Shown piece by piece: positions 9,270 to 17,900 of a stretch of 20,577 bases of DNA. Numbering within the stretch: the first letter of the stretch is position 1; every line of letters begins with the position of its first letter. The position numbers and the translations under genes are program-made. Source of the DNA: Clostridiales bacterium (GTDB taxonomy: Bacteria > Bacillota > Clostridia > Oscillospirales > Acutalibacteraceae); the NCBI GenBank assembly GCA_019416455.1, contig DXXG01000006.1:1-20577 (forward strand), in the 5' to 3' direction. The notes below the pieces were generated by a model. That model made no database searches. It was not told where the DNA came from and saw nothing but the letters and a program-made list of their open reading frames with translations.

Positions 9270-10328
9270 TTACCGGAGAGAATATTCCAGCTGACAGTCG
9301 CAAGGTTCTTGCTCCACATGGGAGAGGCAATACTCCCCAGCTTCCACACAGCCCATGGCCTTGTAAAAAGCCTGGCTTTCCACCGAGGAATGAGCGGAGA
9401 TATACAGAAACTCTCCTCCCAGCTCCCGAGCGGACTTCGCCGCCAGCAGGAACAGTTTCCTGCCCAGGCCCTGGCCTCGGGTGTCCGCGGAAACATGGAC
9501 GCTGGTCAGGTCAACGTATTGTGCACGAGACCCGATTTTATCTCCTTCCACAGAGGCGAACCCTTTCAGTCTGCCTTCCACAAACGCTCCCCAAACACGG
9601 CCCTTTCCAGCTACGGTATTCTTCAGACAGTCACACAGGATTTGGTATTCCCGCTCACCCCAGCGCTCCGTGAAAGCGATATCTTTCACCACCCAGCGAT
9701 CCTCTTCCTTGCGCCAGCAACGCTCCACCGGCTGGAATCGGTCAAACCAATGAAACAGCTCCGGAGTCAGTTCCTCCTCCTTCAAAAGGCGAAACTCTTT
9801 CCGATCCAGCTTTTTATATAGATACAGCACCAGATCATCGTCCGCGGCGCAGGGACCGTAGGGTTCCATCCACTCGTCCCGGTACCATACGCCGGTACCG
9901 TCGGGGATATACCCCCGCTTTATGTACAACCGTTGGGCGACACCGTAACCCCTATGGAGGCCCACACCCAGACAGACGGTATCGCTGTCCTCCCCGGCCA
10001 GTTCCTCCGCTGTTTGCAGGATCTTGTTTCCGATCCCCCGCCGCTGGAATTTTTCCAGCACGTTAAAATCGCAGACCTCCGGCCAATCCTTTCCCGCGAA
10101 GGCTCCCGCGGGAGCTTTGGGCAGCAGAGTGGTATACCCGGCCTGTTCTCCCTGCCACAGTCCTACCAGCACCTTCCGTTCTCCCCGTGTCTGCTCCTCC
10201 AGATACCGCTGGAACTGGGACAAGGGCTTATCCCACCCCTGGGCGGCAAATCCCTGGGCAAAAGCTTGGCAGTCCTCCGGCTCCATGGCGCGGACCGTGA
10301 CGTTTTTGTCCTGGTAATACACTGTCAT
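9270..10328 (-). CDS. Tandem-GNAT acetyltransferase (two GNAT domains)
   Basis: A 352-residue protein made of two GNAT domains, predicted to transfer acetyl groups from acetyl-CoA to an unknown amine. The N-terminal domain (about 1-170) has the acetyl-CoA loop as FQRRGIGNKIL with RRGIG at 96-100, followed by a GYGVAQRLYIKRGYIPDGTG acceptor-side segment. A linker at about 175-205 leads into the second domain, with VSADTRGQGLGRKL (RGQGLG at 284-289) and SSVESQAFYKAMGC. Both acetyl-CoA loops look intact. The start is ATG 10328, 7 bases after GGGAGG; the open frame continues to 10367 across a terminator, which rules out the longer version. The gene follows araD through that terminator and has no clear promoter, so it is either read through at low level or has a promoter inside araD. 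Confidence 0.88.
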   Translation of the reverse strand: MTVYYQDKNVTVRAMEPEDCQAFAQGFAAQGWDKPLSQFQRYLEEQTRGERKVLVGLWQGEQAGYTTLLPKAPAGAFAGKDWPEVCDFNVLEKFQRRGIGNKILQTAEELAGEDSDTVCLGVGLHRGYGVAQRLYIKRGYIPDGTGVWYRDEWMEPYGPCAADDDLVLYLYKKLDRKEFRLLKEEELTPELFHWFDRFQPVERCWRKEEDRWVVKDIAFTERWGEREYQILCDCLKNTVAGKGRVWGAFVEGRLKGFASVEGDKIGSRAQYVDLTSVHVSADTRGQGLGRKLFLLAAKSARELGGEFLYISAHSSVESQAFYKAMGCVEAGEYCLSHVEQEPCDCQLEYSLR

Positions 10329-10345
10329 CTCATTTCCTCCCTGAG

Positions 10346-10373
10346 AAAAAAGGGGACGTGATCCCACGCCCCC
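10346..10373 (-). terminator. Intrinsic terminator after araD
   Basis: On the minus strand GGGGGCGTG pairs with CACGTCCCC over a GGAT loop (nine pairs with one G-T), then TTTTTT follows. It begins 9 bases after the araD stop and ends 8 bases before the ribosome site of the tandem-GNAT gene, so it should end the carA-to-araD unit. Confidence 0.93.
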
Positions 10374-10381
10374 TTCCTTGT

Positions 10382-11077
10382 TTAATTTCCTTGGCCGTAA
10401 TAGGCGTTAGCCCCGTGCTTACGCAGATAGTGTTTATCCAGCAGTTCCTGCTGCATGGGAGGCAGTCCGGGCACAGCCACGAGAGCATGCCACGCCATAA
10501 AGGAAACTTCCTCCAGCACCACGGCGTTGTGGACAGCGTTCATGGCGTCGGTTCCCCAAGCGAAAGGACCATGGCTGTGGACCAACACCGCGGGGATATC
10601 ATCAGGGCTCTTGCCCTGGAAGGTTTCCACGATCACTTTGCCGGTCTCCAGCTCGTACTCCCCGGCGATCTCCTCGGGGGTCATCTTCCGGGTGCAAGGG
10701 ATCTCCCCGTAGAAGTAGTCTCCATGAGTGGTGCCCAGGGCGGGAACGCCCCAGCCCATCTGACTCATCACCGTGGCCCAGCGGCTGTGAGTGTGGACCA
10801 CGCCTCCGATATTGGGGAAGGACCGATACAGCTCACAGTGGGTGTCGGTGTCGGAAGAGGGATTCCACTTGCCCTCCACCTTTTTGCCGGTGTTCACGTC
10901 TACCAGCACCATATCCTCGAGGGAAAGTTTGTCATACTCCACGCCGCTGGGCTTGATAGCCATGATGCCGCTTTCCCGGTCGATGCCGCTGACGTTGCCC
11001 CAGGTGAAGGTCACCAGATGATGCTCAGGCAGCAGCATGTTGGCACGGTACACTTGTTCTTTCAACGCTTCTAACAT
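10382..11077 (-). CDS. araD: L-ribulose-5-phosphate 4-epimerase
   Basis: A 231-residue class II aldolase-family enzyme that interconverts L-ribulose 5-phosphate and D-xylulose 5-phosphate, linking pentose breakdown to the pentose phosphate pathway. Zinc ligands are clear: His95 and His97 in VVHTHSRWAT and a histidine in VHSHGPFAWG (167/169). It also has GNVS near residue 27, SDTDTH at 75-80, and a C-terminal HGANAYYGQ tail holding the conserved Tyr. These features and the length match AraD closely; relatives such as UlaF or SgbE share the fold, so the exact pentose route is not certain. TAGGAGGAG precedes the ATG. It is 39 bases downstream of dapL with no arabinose genes nearby, which is an unusual setting. 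A strong terminator follows. Confidence 0.93.
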   Translation of the reverse strand: MLEALKEQVYRANMLLPEHHLVTFTWGNVSGIDRESGIMAIKPSGVEYDKLSLEDMVLVDVNTGKKVEGKWNPSSDTDTHCELYRSFPNIGGVVHTHSRWATVMSQMGWGVPALGTTHGDYFYGEIPCTRKMTPEEIAGEYELETGKVIVETFQGKSPDDIPAVLVHSHGPFAWGTDAMNAVHNAVVLEEVSFMAWHALVAVPGLPPMQQELLDKHYLRKHGANAYYGQGN

Positions 11078-11116
11078 AAAAACTCCTCCTATCGTTACTG
11101 GCAGCGCTCTCTCAGA

Positions 11117-12301
11117 TTACTTATACAGCTTCTGGATGCGCTCCATAGCTTCCTTGGTCTTTTCCGCGTCGCCGAATGCGGTGAGACGGAAATAGCCTTC
11201 CCCGTTCTTGCCGAAGCCTTGACCGGGAGTACCCACGATCTCCGCGTTGTTGAGCAGGTAGTCAAAATACTCCCAAGAGCCCATGCCGTCCGGGCACTTC
11301 AGCCAGATATAGGGAGAATTGGTACCGCCGGTAAACCACACGCCCATCTTGGTGAAGGCGTCGATCATCACCTGAGCGTTCTTCTGATAATAGGCGATGG
11401 TGTCCATGATCTGCTTGTACCCGTCTTTGGTGTACACTGCCGCGGCGCCCCGCTGGGTCACATAGCTGACGCCGTTGAACTTGCAGCCCTGACGGCGCTC
11501 CCACAGCTTGGAGACCTGCACGCCGTCCACCACCAGAGCATGAGGCACCACCGTGTAGCCGCAGCGAACTCCGGTAAAACCTGCGGTCTTGGAGAAGGAG
11601 CAGAACTCAATAGCGCACTTCTCCGCTCCGGGAATCTCATAGATACTGTGAGGCAGGTTGGGCTGGGTGATAAAGTTCTTATAGGCGGCGTCGAACAGGA
11701 TGACCGCCTTCTGGTCCAGAGCGTAGTCCACCCAAGCCTTCAGCTGTTCCCGGTTGTACACAGCGCCGGTAGGGTTATTGGGGGAGCAGATGTAAATGAT
11801 ATCCACCTTCTGGTTCTCGTTGGGCAGAGGCAGGAAACCGTTCTCCTCGTTGGCGTCGATATACTCGATCTTCCGGCCGGAGATCACATTGGTGTCCACA
11901 TAGACCGGGTATACCGGATCGGGGATCAGCACAGTGTTGTCCACATCGAAAAGATCCATCACGTTGCCCAGATCGCTCTTGGCGCCGTCGCCCACAAAGA
12001 TCTCAGAAGCGTCCAGGTTCACGCCGTAGCTTTTGTAGAACACCGCGATGGACTGCCGCAGGAAATCATAGCCGTTGCTGTCGGGGGAGTACCCACGGAA
12101 AGTCTCCTTGTGAGCCTCTTCTTCCACCGCCTTCTTCATGGCGTCGATGACAGCAGGGGCCAAAGGCATGGTCACGTCGCCGATACCCATTTTGATGATC
12201 TTGTTCTCAGGATGTTCCTGGGTATAAGCGGCCACCTTTTTGGCAATGGTCACAAACAAGTAGCTCTGCTCTAAATTCTGGAAATTGCCGTTTAATTTCA
12301 T
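11117..12301 (-). CDS. dapL: LL-diaminopimelate aminotransferase
   Basis: A 394-residue class I/II PLP aminotransferase that converts tetrahydrodipicolinate and glutamate to LL-diaminopimelate in one step. This is the short lysine/cell wall route used by many clostridia. Key residues are visible: Lys238 in SFSKTAGFTGVRCGY binds PLP, with Asp205/Tyr207 in ILFDAAYKNF, SPNNPTGA at 173-180, and the N-terminal YLFVTIAKKV and IKMGIGDVTMPL segments specific to DapL. The ATG follows AAAGGAT. It lies 63 bases after pyrG; that gap has only a small CCTGGA/TCCAGG palindrome at 12344-12357. Its product is the substrate of the DapF enzymes encoded further upstream, so the pathway steps are brought together in this cluster. 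Confidence 0.96.
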   Translation of the reverse strand: MKLNGNFQNLEQSYLFVTIAKKVAAYTQEHPENKIIKMGIGDVTMPLAPAVIDAMKKAVEEEAHKETFRGYSPDSNGYDFLRQSIAVFYKSYGVNLDASEIFVGDGAKSDLGNVMDLFDVDNTVLIPDPVYPVYVDTNVISGRKIEYIDANEENGFLPLPNENQKVDIIYICSPNNPTGAVYNREQLKAWVDYALDQKAVILFDAAYKNFITQPNLPHSIYEIPGAEKCAIEFCSFSKTAGFTGVRCGYTVVPHALVVDGVQVSKLWERRQGCKFNGVSYVTQRGAAAVYTKDGYKQIMDTIAYYQKNAQVMIDAFTKMGVWFTGGTNSPYIWLKCPDGMGSWEYFDYLLNNAEIVGTPGQGFGKNGEGYFRLTAFGDAEKTKEAMERIQKLYK

Positions 12302-12364
12302 GTCGCTCGATCCTTTCTCAGAAGAAATTTATAGTTCTCTTACCCTGGATCTCCAGGTGATGAT

Positions 12365-13981
12365 TCAATCTTTCCGGCTTTCCCGATAAGCCACCGCCGC
12401 GCCGATGAATCCTTTGAACAGAGGATGGGAACGGTTGGGACGGGATTTGAACTCGGGGTGGAACTGCCCCGCCACAAAGAACTTGTTCTGGGGGATCTCC
12501 ACCGTCTCCACGATGCGGCCGTCGGGAGAAGTGCCGCTGAGCACCATGCCCGCGGCTTCCACCGTTTCCCGGTAGTCATTGTTGAACTCGTACCGGTGGC
12601 GGTGACGCTCGGAGATCAACTCTTTGCCGTAGCATTCCATCATCTTGGTACCGGGCTTGATCTCGCAGGGGTAGCTGCCCAGCCGCAAAGTGCCGCCCTT
12701 ATTGATGTTCTTGTTCTGGTCAGGCATGAAATCGATGACTTTGTGCAGGCCGTACTCGTCGAACTCTCCGGAGTTGGCATCGGTGATGCCGCACACGTTC
12801 CGGCAGAACTCGATAACGGCGATCTGCATGCCCAGACAGATGCCCAAGTAAGGCACATCATGCTCCCGGGCGTACTTGCAGGCAAGCACCATGCCCTCGA
12901 TGCCCCGGCTGCCGAACCCGCCGGGGATGATGATTCCGTCCACGTTCCCCAGCCGCTCGTCGATGTTCTCAGGTGTGAGGTTCTCGGAATCCACCCAATC
13001 GATCTCCACCCGGGCGCTGTGGTCATAACCCGCGTGGCGCAGCGCCTCCATCACGGACAGGTAGGCGTCGTGGAGTTTCACGTACTTGCCCACCAGGGCC
13101 ACGTGCACCAGCTTCTTCCGGCCGCGGATCTTCTCCACCATTTCCAGCCATTCGGTCATGTCCGGCTCTGGGGTCTCCAGGCACAGTTCCCGGCAGACGA
13201 TATCGGAGAAGTGGTTTTTCTCCAGCATGATGGGGGCTTCGTACAGCACAGGGATGGTCAGGTTCTCGATGACGCAGTCGGGCTGCACGTTGCAGAACAG
13301 GGCGATCTTCTGGAAAATACTCTGGTCCGTGATGGGCTCGTCGGTGCGCAGCACGATGATGTCCGGTTTGATGCCCATGGATTGCAATTCCTTCACGGAG
13401 TGCTGGGTGGGCTTGGACTTGTGCTCCCCGGAACTTTTCAGGTAGGGCACCAGGGTCACGTGGATGAACAGGGAATTCTCCTTGCCCACTTCCTGGCTCA
13501 CCTGGCGGATCGCTTCCAGGAAGGGCTGGCTCTCAATGTCGCCGGCAGTGCCGCCGATCTCGGTGATGACCACGTCGGCGTTGGTTTTGCTGCCCACGCT
13601 GTATATAAAGTTCTTGATCTCACTGGTGATGTGGGGGATCACCTGGATGGTCTCTCCCAGGTACTCTCCCCGGCGCTCCTTATTGAGCACGTTCCAATAC
13701 ACCTTACCGGTGGTAAGGTTGGAGAACTTGTTCAGGTTCTCGTCGATGAACCGCTCGTAATGACCCAAGTCCAGGTCGGTTTCCAAGCCGTCCTCTGTGA
13801 CGTACACTTCTCCGTGCTGATAAGGGCTCATAGTACCGGGGTCAACGTTGATGTAGGGGTCCAGTTTCTGAGCGGCCACTTTCAGCCCCCGAGCTTTCAG
13901 AAGGCGGCCCAGAGATGCCGCCGTGATCCCCTTTCCCAGTCCGGAGACAACGCCTCCGGTGACAAAAATATACTTGGACAA
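12365..13981 (-). CDS. pyrG: CTP synthase (glutamine hydrolysing)
   Basis: A 538-residue enzyme that aminates UTP to CTP using ATP and glutamine. The N-terminal synthetase domain begins SKYIFVTGGVVSGLGKG with its P-loop and contains YEAPIMLEKNHF. The C-terminal class I glutaminase domain has the catalytic Cys382 in YLGICLGMQ and HPEFKSRP near the end. I chose the TTG at 13981 as the start. It gives the family-typical M-SKYIF N-terminus and has GGAGGTGG just upstream, whereas the GTG at 13990 would overlap that ribosome site. It sits 30 bases after the free-standing dapF and 63 before dapL. It uses glutamine like CarA/CarB in the same cluster. Confidence 0.97.
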   Translation of the reverse strand: MSKYIFVTGGVVSGLGKGITAASLGRLLKARGLKVAAQKLDPYINVDPGTMSPYQHGEVYVTEDGLETDLDLGHYERFIDENLNKFSNLTTGKVYWNVLNKERRGEYLGETIQVIPHITSEIKNFIYSVGSKTNADVVITEIGGTAGDIESQPFLEAIRQVSQEVGKENSLFIHVTLVPYLKSSGEHKSKPTQHSVKELQSMGIKPDIIVLRTDEPITDQSIFQKIALFCNVQPDCVIENLTIPVLYEAPIMLEKNHFSDIVCRELCLETPEPDMTEWLEMVEKIRGRKKLVHVALVGKYVKLHDAYLSVMEALRHAGYDHSARVEIDWVDSENLTPENIDERLGNVDGIIIPGGFGSRGIEGMVLACKYAREHDVPYLGICLGMQIAVIEFCRNVCGITDANSGEFDEYGLHKVIDFMPDQNKNINKGGTLRLGSYPCEIKPGTKMMECYGKELISERHRHRYEFNNDYRETVEAAGMVLSGTSPDGRIVETVEIPQNKFFVAGQFHPEFKSRPNRSHPLFKGFIGAAVAYRESRKD

Positions 13982-14011
13982 GTTCTCCACCTCCAGTGAG
14001 ATTTTTCGTTA

Positions 14012-14860
14012 TTACAGTTTTACAATGCCTTCAAATACGGTGACGGCTTCGCCGGTCATCCAGACCCGGCTGCCTTCCACCCGAATGGTCAGATCTCCGC
14101 CACGCAGGCGCACCAGGATATCTTCTCCCGCCGGGCAATGGCCGCAGAGGATGGCCGCCACAGCGCTGGCGCAGGCTCCGGTGCCGCAAGCCATGGTCTC
14201 GCCGCTGCCCCGCTCCCACACACGCATCTTCAAGGTGTGGTCGTCCAGCACTTGGATAAATTCCGTGTTCACCTGCTGGGGGAAGACGGGATCGTGCTCG
14301 AACTTGGGGCCGATCTCCGGCAGGTCCAGATCGTCCGGGTCCCCGCCGAAAATGACGCAGTGGGGGTTGCCCATGGACACGCAGGTGATCTCGTAGATAC
14401 CACCGGCCACTTCCACGTTCTTCCCCACTACCCGATCGCCGGGCAGGTTCACGGGGATCTCCTCAGGGGTGAGGATGGCGTCTCCCATGTCCACGGTAAC
14501 GGACTGGGCTTCCCCATCCTTCTCGTGAATGAGGCAGGTCTTGATGCCGCTGAGGGTCTCGATCTTCAGTTCTTCCTTGTGGGCGATCCCGCTGTCATAG
14601 ACGTACTTTGCCACACAGCGGATACCGTTGCCGCACATCTTTCCCTCGCTGCCGTCCAGGTTGAACATGCGCATCTTGGCGTCGGCAATGTCCGAGGGGC
14701 AGATGAGGATGACCCCATCGCCGCCGATGCCCTTATGCCGGTCGGAGAGCCGCACCGCCAAAGCGCTGGGGTCCTCCACCTGTTCCTCAAAACAGTTGAT
14801 GTAAACGTAGTCGTTGCCGCAGCCGTGCATTTTTGTGAATCTCAGTGTTTTTTCAGCCAT
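14012..14860 (-). CDS. dapF: Diaminopimelate epimerase (free-standing copy)
   Basis: A 282-residue cofactor-independent epimerase that turns LL- into meso-diaminopimelate for peptidoglycan and lysine. Both catalytic cysteines are present: Cys76 in KMCGNGIRC and Cys225 in SGETMACGTGAC. The N-terminal FTKMHGCGNDY motif, SMGNPHC and VWERGSGE (Glu216, Arg217) are also present, so this copy looks fully functional. The start is ATG 14860 with AAAGGGGAAGG upstream; the in-frame ATG at 14890 has no ribosome site. It lies directly downstream of the carB-dapF fusion and is closely similar to its C-terminal domain, with shared identical DNA runs of 33 bases (14357-14389 and 15314-15346) and 29 bases (14190-14218 and 15147-15175). 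A tandem duplication is the likely origin. Confidence 0.96.
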   Translation of the reverse strand: MAEKTLRFTKMHGCGNDYVYINCFEEQVEDPSALAVRLSDRHKGIGGDGVILICPSDIADAKMRMFNLDGSEGKMCGNGIRCVAKYVYDSGIAHKEELKIETLSGIKTCLIHEKDGEAQSVTVDMGDAILTPEEIPVNLPGDRVVGKNVEVAGGIYEITCVSMGNPHCVIFGGDPDDLDLPEIGPKFEHDPVFPQQVNTEFIQVLDDHTLKMRVWERGSGETMACGTGACASAVAAILCGHCPAGEDILVRLRGGDLTIRVEGSRVWMTGEAVTVFEGIVKL

Positions 14861-14901
14861 TGCCTTCCCCTTTCTCGCCTGGTTTTCCATCAGAAATCCA
14901 C

Positions 14902-14928
14902 AAAGGACTTTCCAGGGGAAAGTCCTTT
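14902..14928 (-). other. Perfect 12-bp hairpin between the two dapF copies
   Basis: AAAGGACTTTCC and GGAAAGTCCTTT form a perfect 12-pair stem around a 3-base loop, within the 108-base gap between the carB-dapF fusion and dapF. On the minus strand it is followed by GTGGATTTC, not a clean T-run, so it is a weak terminator at best. It may stabilise or process the mRNA and lower expression of downstream genes. Confidence 0.75.
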
Positions 14929-14968
14929 ACGGAATCTCTATTTTGAAAATGTGCTTTCCAGCGATGGT

Positions 14969-17900
14969 TTATACTTCTACCACGCCGTCGTATACCTTTT
15001 CCGCTTTACCGGTCATCAGGACACGGTCGTCCGTGTAATTGATCTTCAGCTCGCCGCCCTTGAGGATCACACGGATGTCCTTGCCCTTCTCGCAGTAGCC
15101 GTTGAGAGTGGCAGCCACTACCGCGGCGCAGGTCCCGGTGCCGCAGGCCATGGTCTCGCCGCTGCCCCGCTCCCAGATCCGGGCCTTCAGAGTGTGCTTG
15201 TCGATGACCTCCACAAAGCCCACATTGACCCGCTCGGGGAACATGGGATCATACTCGAACTTGGGACCGATGTCCTCCAGATCCAGCTTGTCCACGGAGG
15301 GCACAAACACGGTGCAGTGGGGGTTGCCCATGGACACGCAGGTGATGCGGTACACGTTACCGCCGATGGAGATAGGCTTATCCACCACTTTGTCACCTTC
15401 CAGACGGACAGGGATCTTCTCGGGGGCCAGTTCCGCTTTGCCCATGTCCACACTTACCTTGGACACCAGGCCGTTCTTGGTGATGACGGTGCACTCCTTC
15501 ACGCCGCTCTTGGTGTCGATGTGAAGCACGTACCGGCCTTCGCCCACCTTTTCGCCCCGGGCGATGCCGTTGTCGAACAGGTACTTGGCCACGCAGCGGA
15601 TGCCGTTGCCGCACATCAGGCCCTCGCTGCCGTCCAGGTTGAACATACGCATCTGAGCGTCGGCCACATCAGAGGGGCAGATGAGGATGACACCATCGCC
15701 GCCCACGCCGTTGTGCCGGTCAGACAGGAAGATGGACAGGAACTCGGGAGATGCCACCACGTTCTTCTGGTCGAAGCAGTTGATATAGATATAGTCGTTG
15801 GAGCAGGCGGACATCTTAGTAAACTTCAGTTCCTGCTTATGCTCCTTCAGGTTGTTGATGTCGATGATCTCCGTATTCTCGGGAGTGTACCGGCTCATGA
15901 GAGAGTCGGCCAGAGCGTTGGCGGTATCCAGAGCAGTCAGGCAGGGGATGCCCAAGAGACTGGCCTTCCGACGGATCTTCACGCTGTCGCGGGCAGGGTT
16001 ACGGCCCTTGGCAGAGGTGGAGATAACGTAGTTCACCTTGCCGCTCTCCAGCAGGGTGATGGTGTTCACGGAGCTCTCGTGGATCTTGTCCACGATCTTC
16101 ACGGACAGGCCCACCTTGGCCAGCACCATGGCAGTGCCGGTGGTGGCATAGATCTCAAAGCCCATCTTGGCGAACTTCTTAGCGATCTCACCGATCTCCG
16201 GCTTGTCCTGGTCACGGACGGTGATGAACACGCCGCCGCCCTTGGTCATCTTGTGGCCGGAAGCGATCAGACCCTTGTAGAGGGCTTCCTCCAGGTTGTT
16301 GCCGATGCCCAGCACTTCGCCGGTGGACTTCATTTCCGGTCCCAGGTGGGTGTCCACGTCGGTGAGCTTCTCAAAGGAGAACACAGGCACTTTCACCGCC
16401 ACGTAGGGAGAGGGCTTGAACAGGCCGGTACCGAAGCCCAGGTCAGTGAGCTTGTAGCCCAGGCTCACCTTGGTAGCCAGGTCGCACATGGGCACGCCGG
16501 TCACCTTGCTGATGTAGGGCACGGTACGGGAGGCGCGGGGGTTCACTTCGATGACGTAGATTTCCCCGTCCATGATGATGTATTGCAGGTTGATGAGGCC
16601 CAGGGCGTTCAGTTCCCGGCAGAGGGTCTCCGTGGTGGAGACGATCTTGGCGCTCATGTCGTCGTCGATGTCAGAGGCCGGATACACAGCGATACTGTCG
16701 CCGGAGTGGATGCCGGTACGCTCCACGTGCTCCATGATGCCGGGGATCAGGATGTTCTCCCCGTCACAGATGGCGTCCACCTCGATCTCCATGCCGGACA
16801 GGTACTTGTCGATCAGCACCGGGTTGTCCTGCTTGTGAGAAAGGATGATGGCCATGTATTCCTGGATGTCCTCGTCGCAGTAGGCGATGATCATGTTCTG
16901 ACCGCCCAGCACGTAGGAAGGACGCATCAGCACGGGATAGCCCAGTTCCTGAGCGGCATTCAAAGCCTCTTCGGTGGTCATGATGGTGTGGCCCTTGGGA
17001 CGCTTGATGCCGGAACGCTCCAGCAGATCGTCGAACCGCTCCCGGTCCTCGGCCATGTCGATGGTGTCCGCGGAGGAACCCAGGATGGGGATATTGTTCT
17101 CCGCCAGAGTCTTGGTCAGCTTAATGGCAGTCTGGCCGCCGAAAGCCACCACAACGCCCACAGGCTTCTCAATCTTGATGATGTCCAGCACGTCCTCGGG
17201 GGACAGGGGCTCAAAGTACAGCCGGTCACCGGTGTCGAAGTCAGTGGACACGGTCTCCGGGTTGTTGTTGATGATGACTACTTCATACCCCAGCTTCTGC
17301 AGGGACATGACGCAGTGGACGCTGGCGTAGTCGAACTCGATGCCCTGGCCGATACGGATGGGGCCGGAACCCAGCACGATGACCGTTTTCTTCTCACGGT
17401 CTCCGCCGATGAATTCCAGAGCCTCGTCCTCGCCGCCGGATTCCTCGGTGTCGTAGGTAGCGTAGAAGTAGGGGGTGTGGGCGGCGAACTCACCGGCGCA
17501 GGTGTCAACCATCTTGAAGGTGGGCTTGCGCTCGAAGTTCACTTCGCAGCCGGACAGCCGAGCAATGGTCTTGTCAGGATAGCCCAGCTTCTTGCCCTGG
17601 GTATACAGCTCTTCGGTGAGCTGGCCCTTGGCCAGTTCCCGCTCGTAGTTCAACAGGTTCATGATCTTGTTGAGGAACCAGCAGTCGATCATGGTTTCCT
17701 CGTGCATCTTTTCCACGGTCACGCCACGCTTGAGCAGCTCGTACACAGCGAACAGACGCTCGTCGGTGGCGTGGACAGCGATATGCCACAGGTTCTCGTC
17801 GGTCTCGGTGGCGAACTTGGGCAGGTTCAGAGTGTCCAGAGAGATCTCCGCGCCCCGGACGGCCTTCATGAGAGCCATCTCAAAGGTGTCGGCGATGGAC

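Noticed and set aside
12425..13999. A 524-residue plus-strand open frame opposite pyrG.
   Set aside because: Antisense shadow of pyrG, low-complexity His/Val/Leu composition and no recognisable motif.
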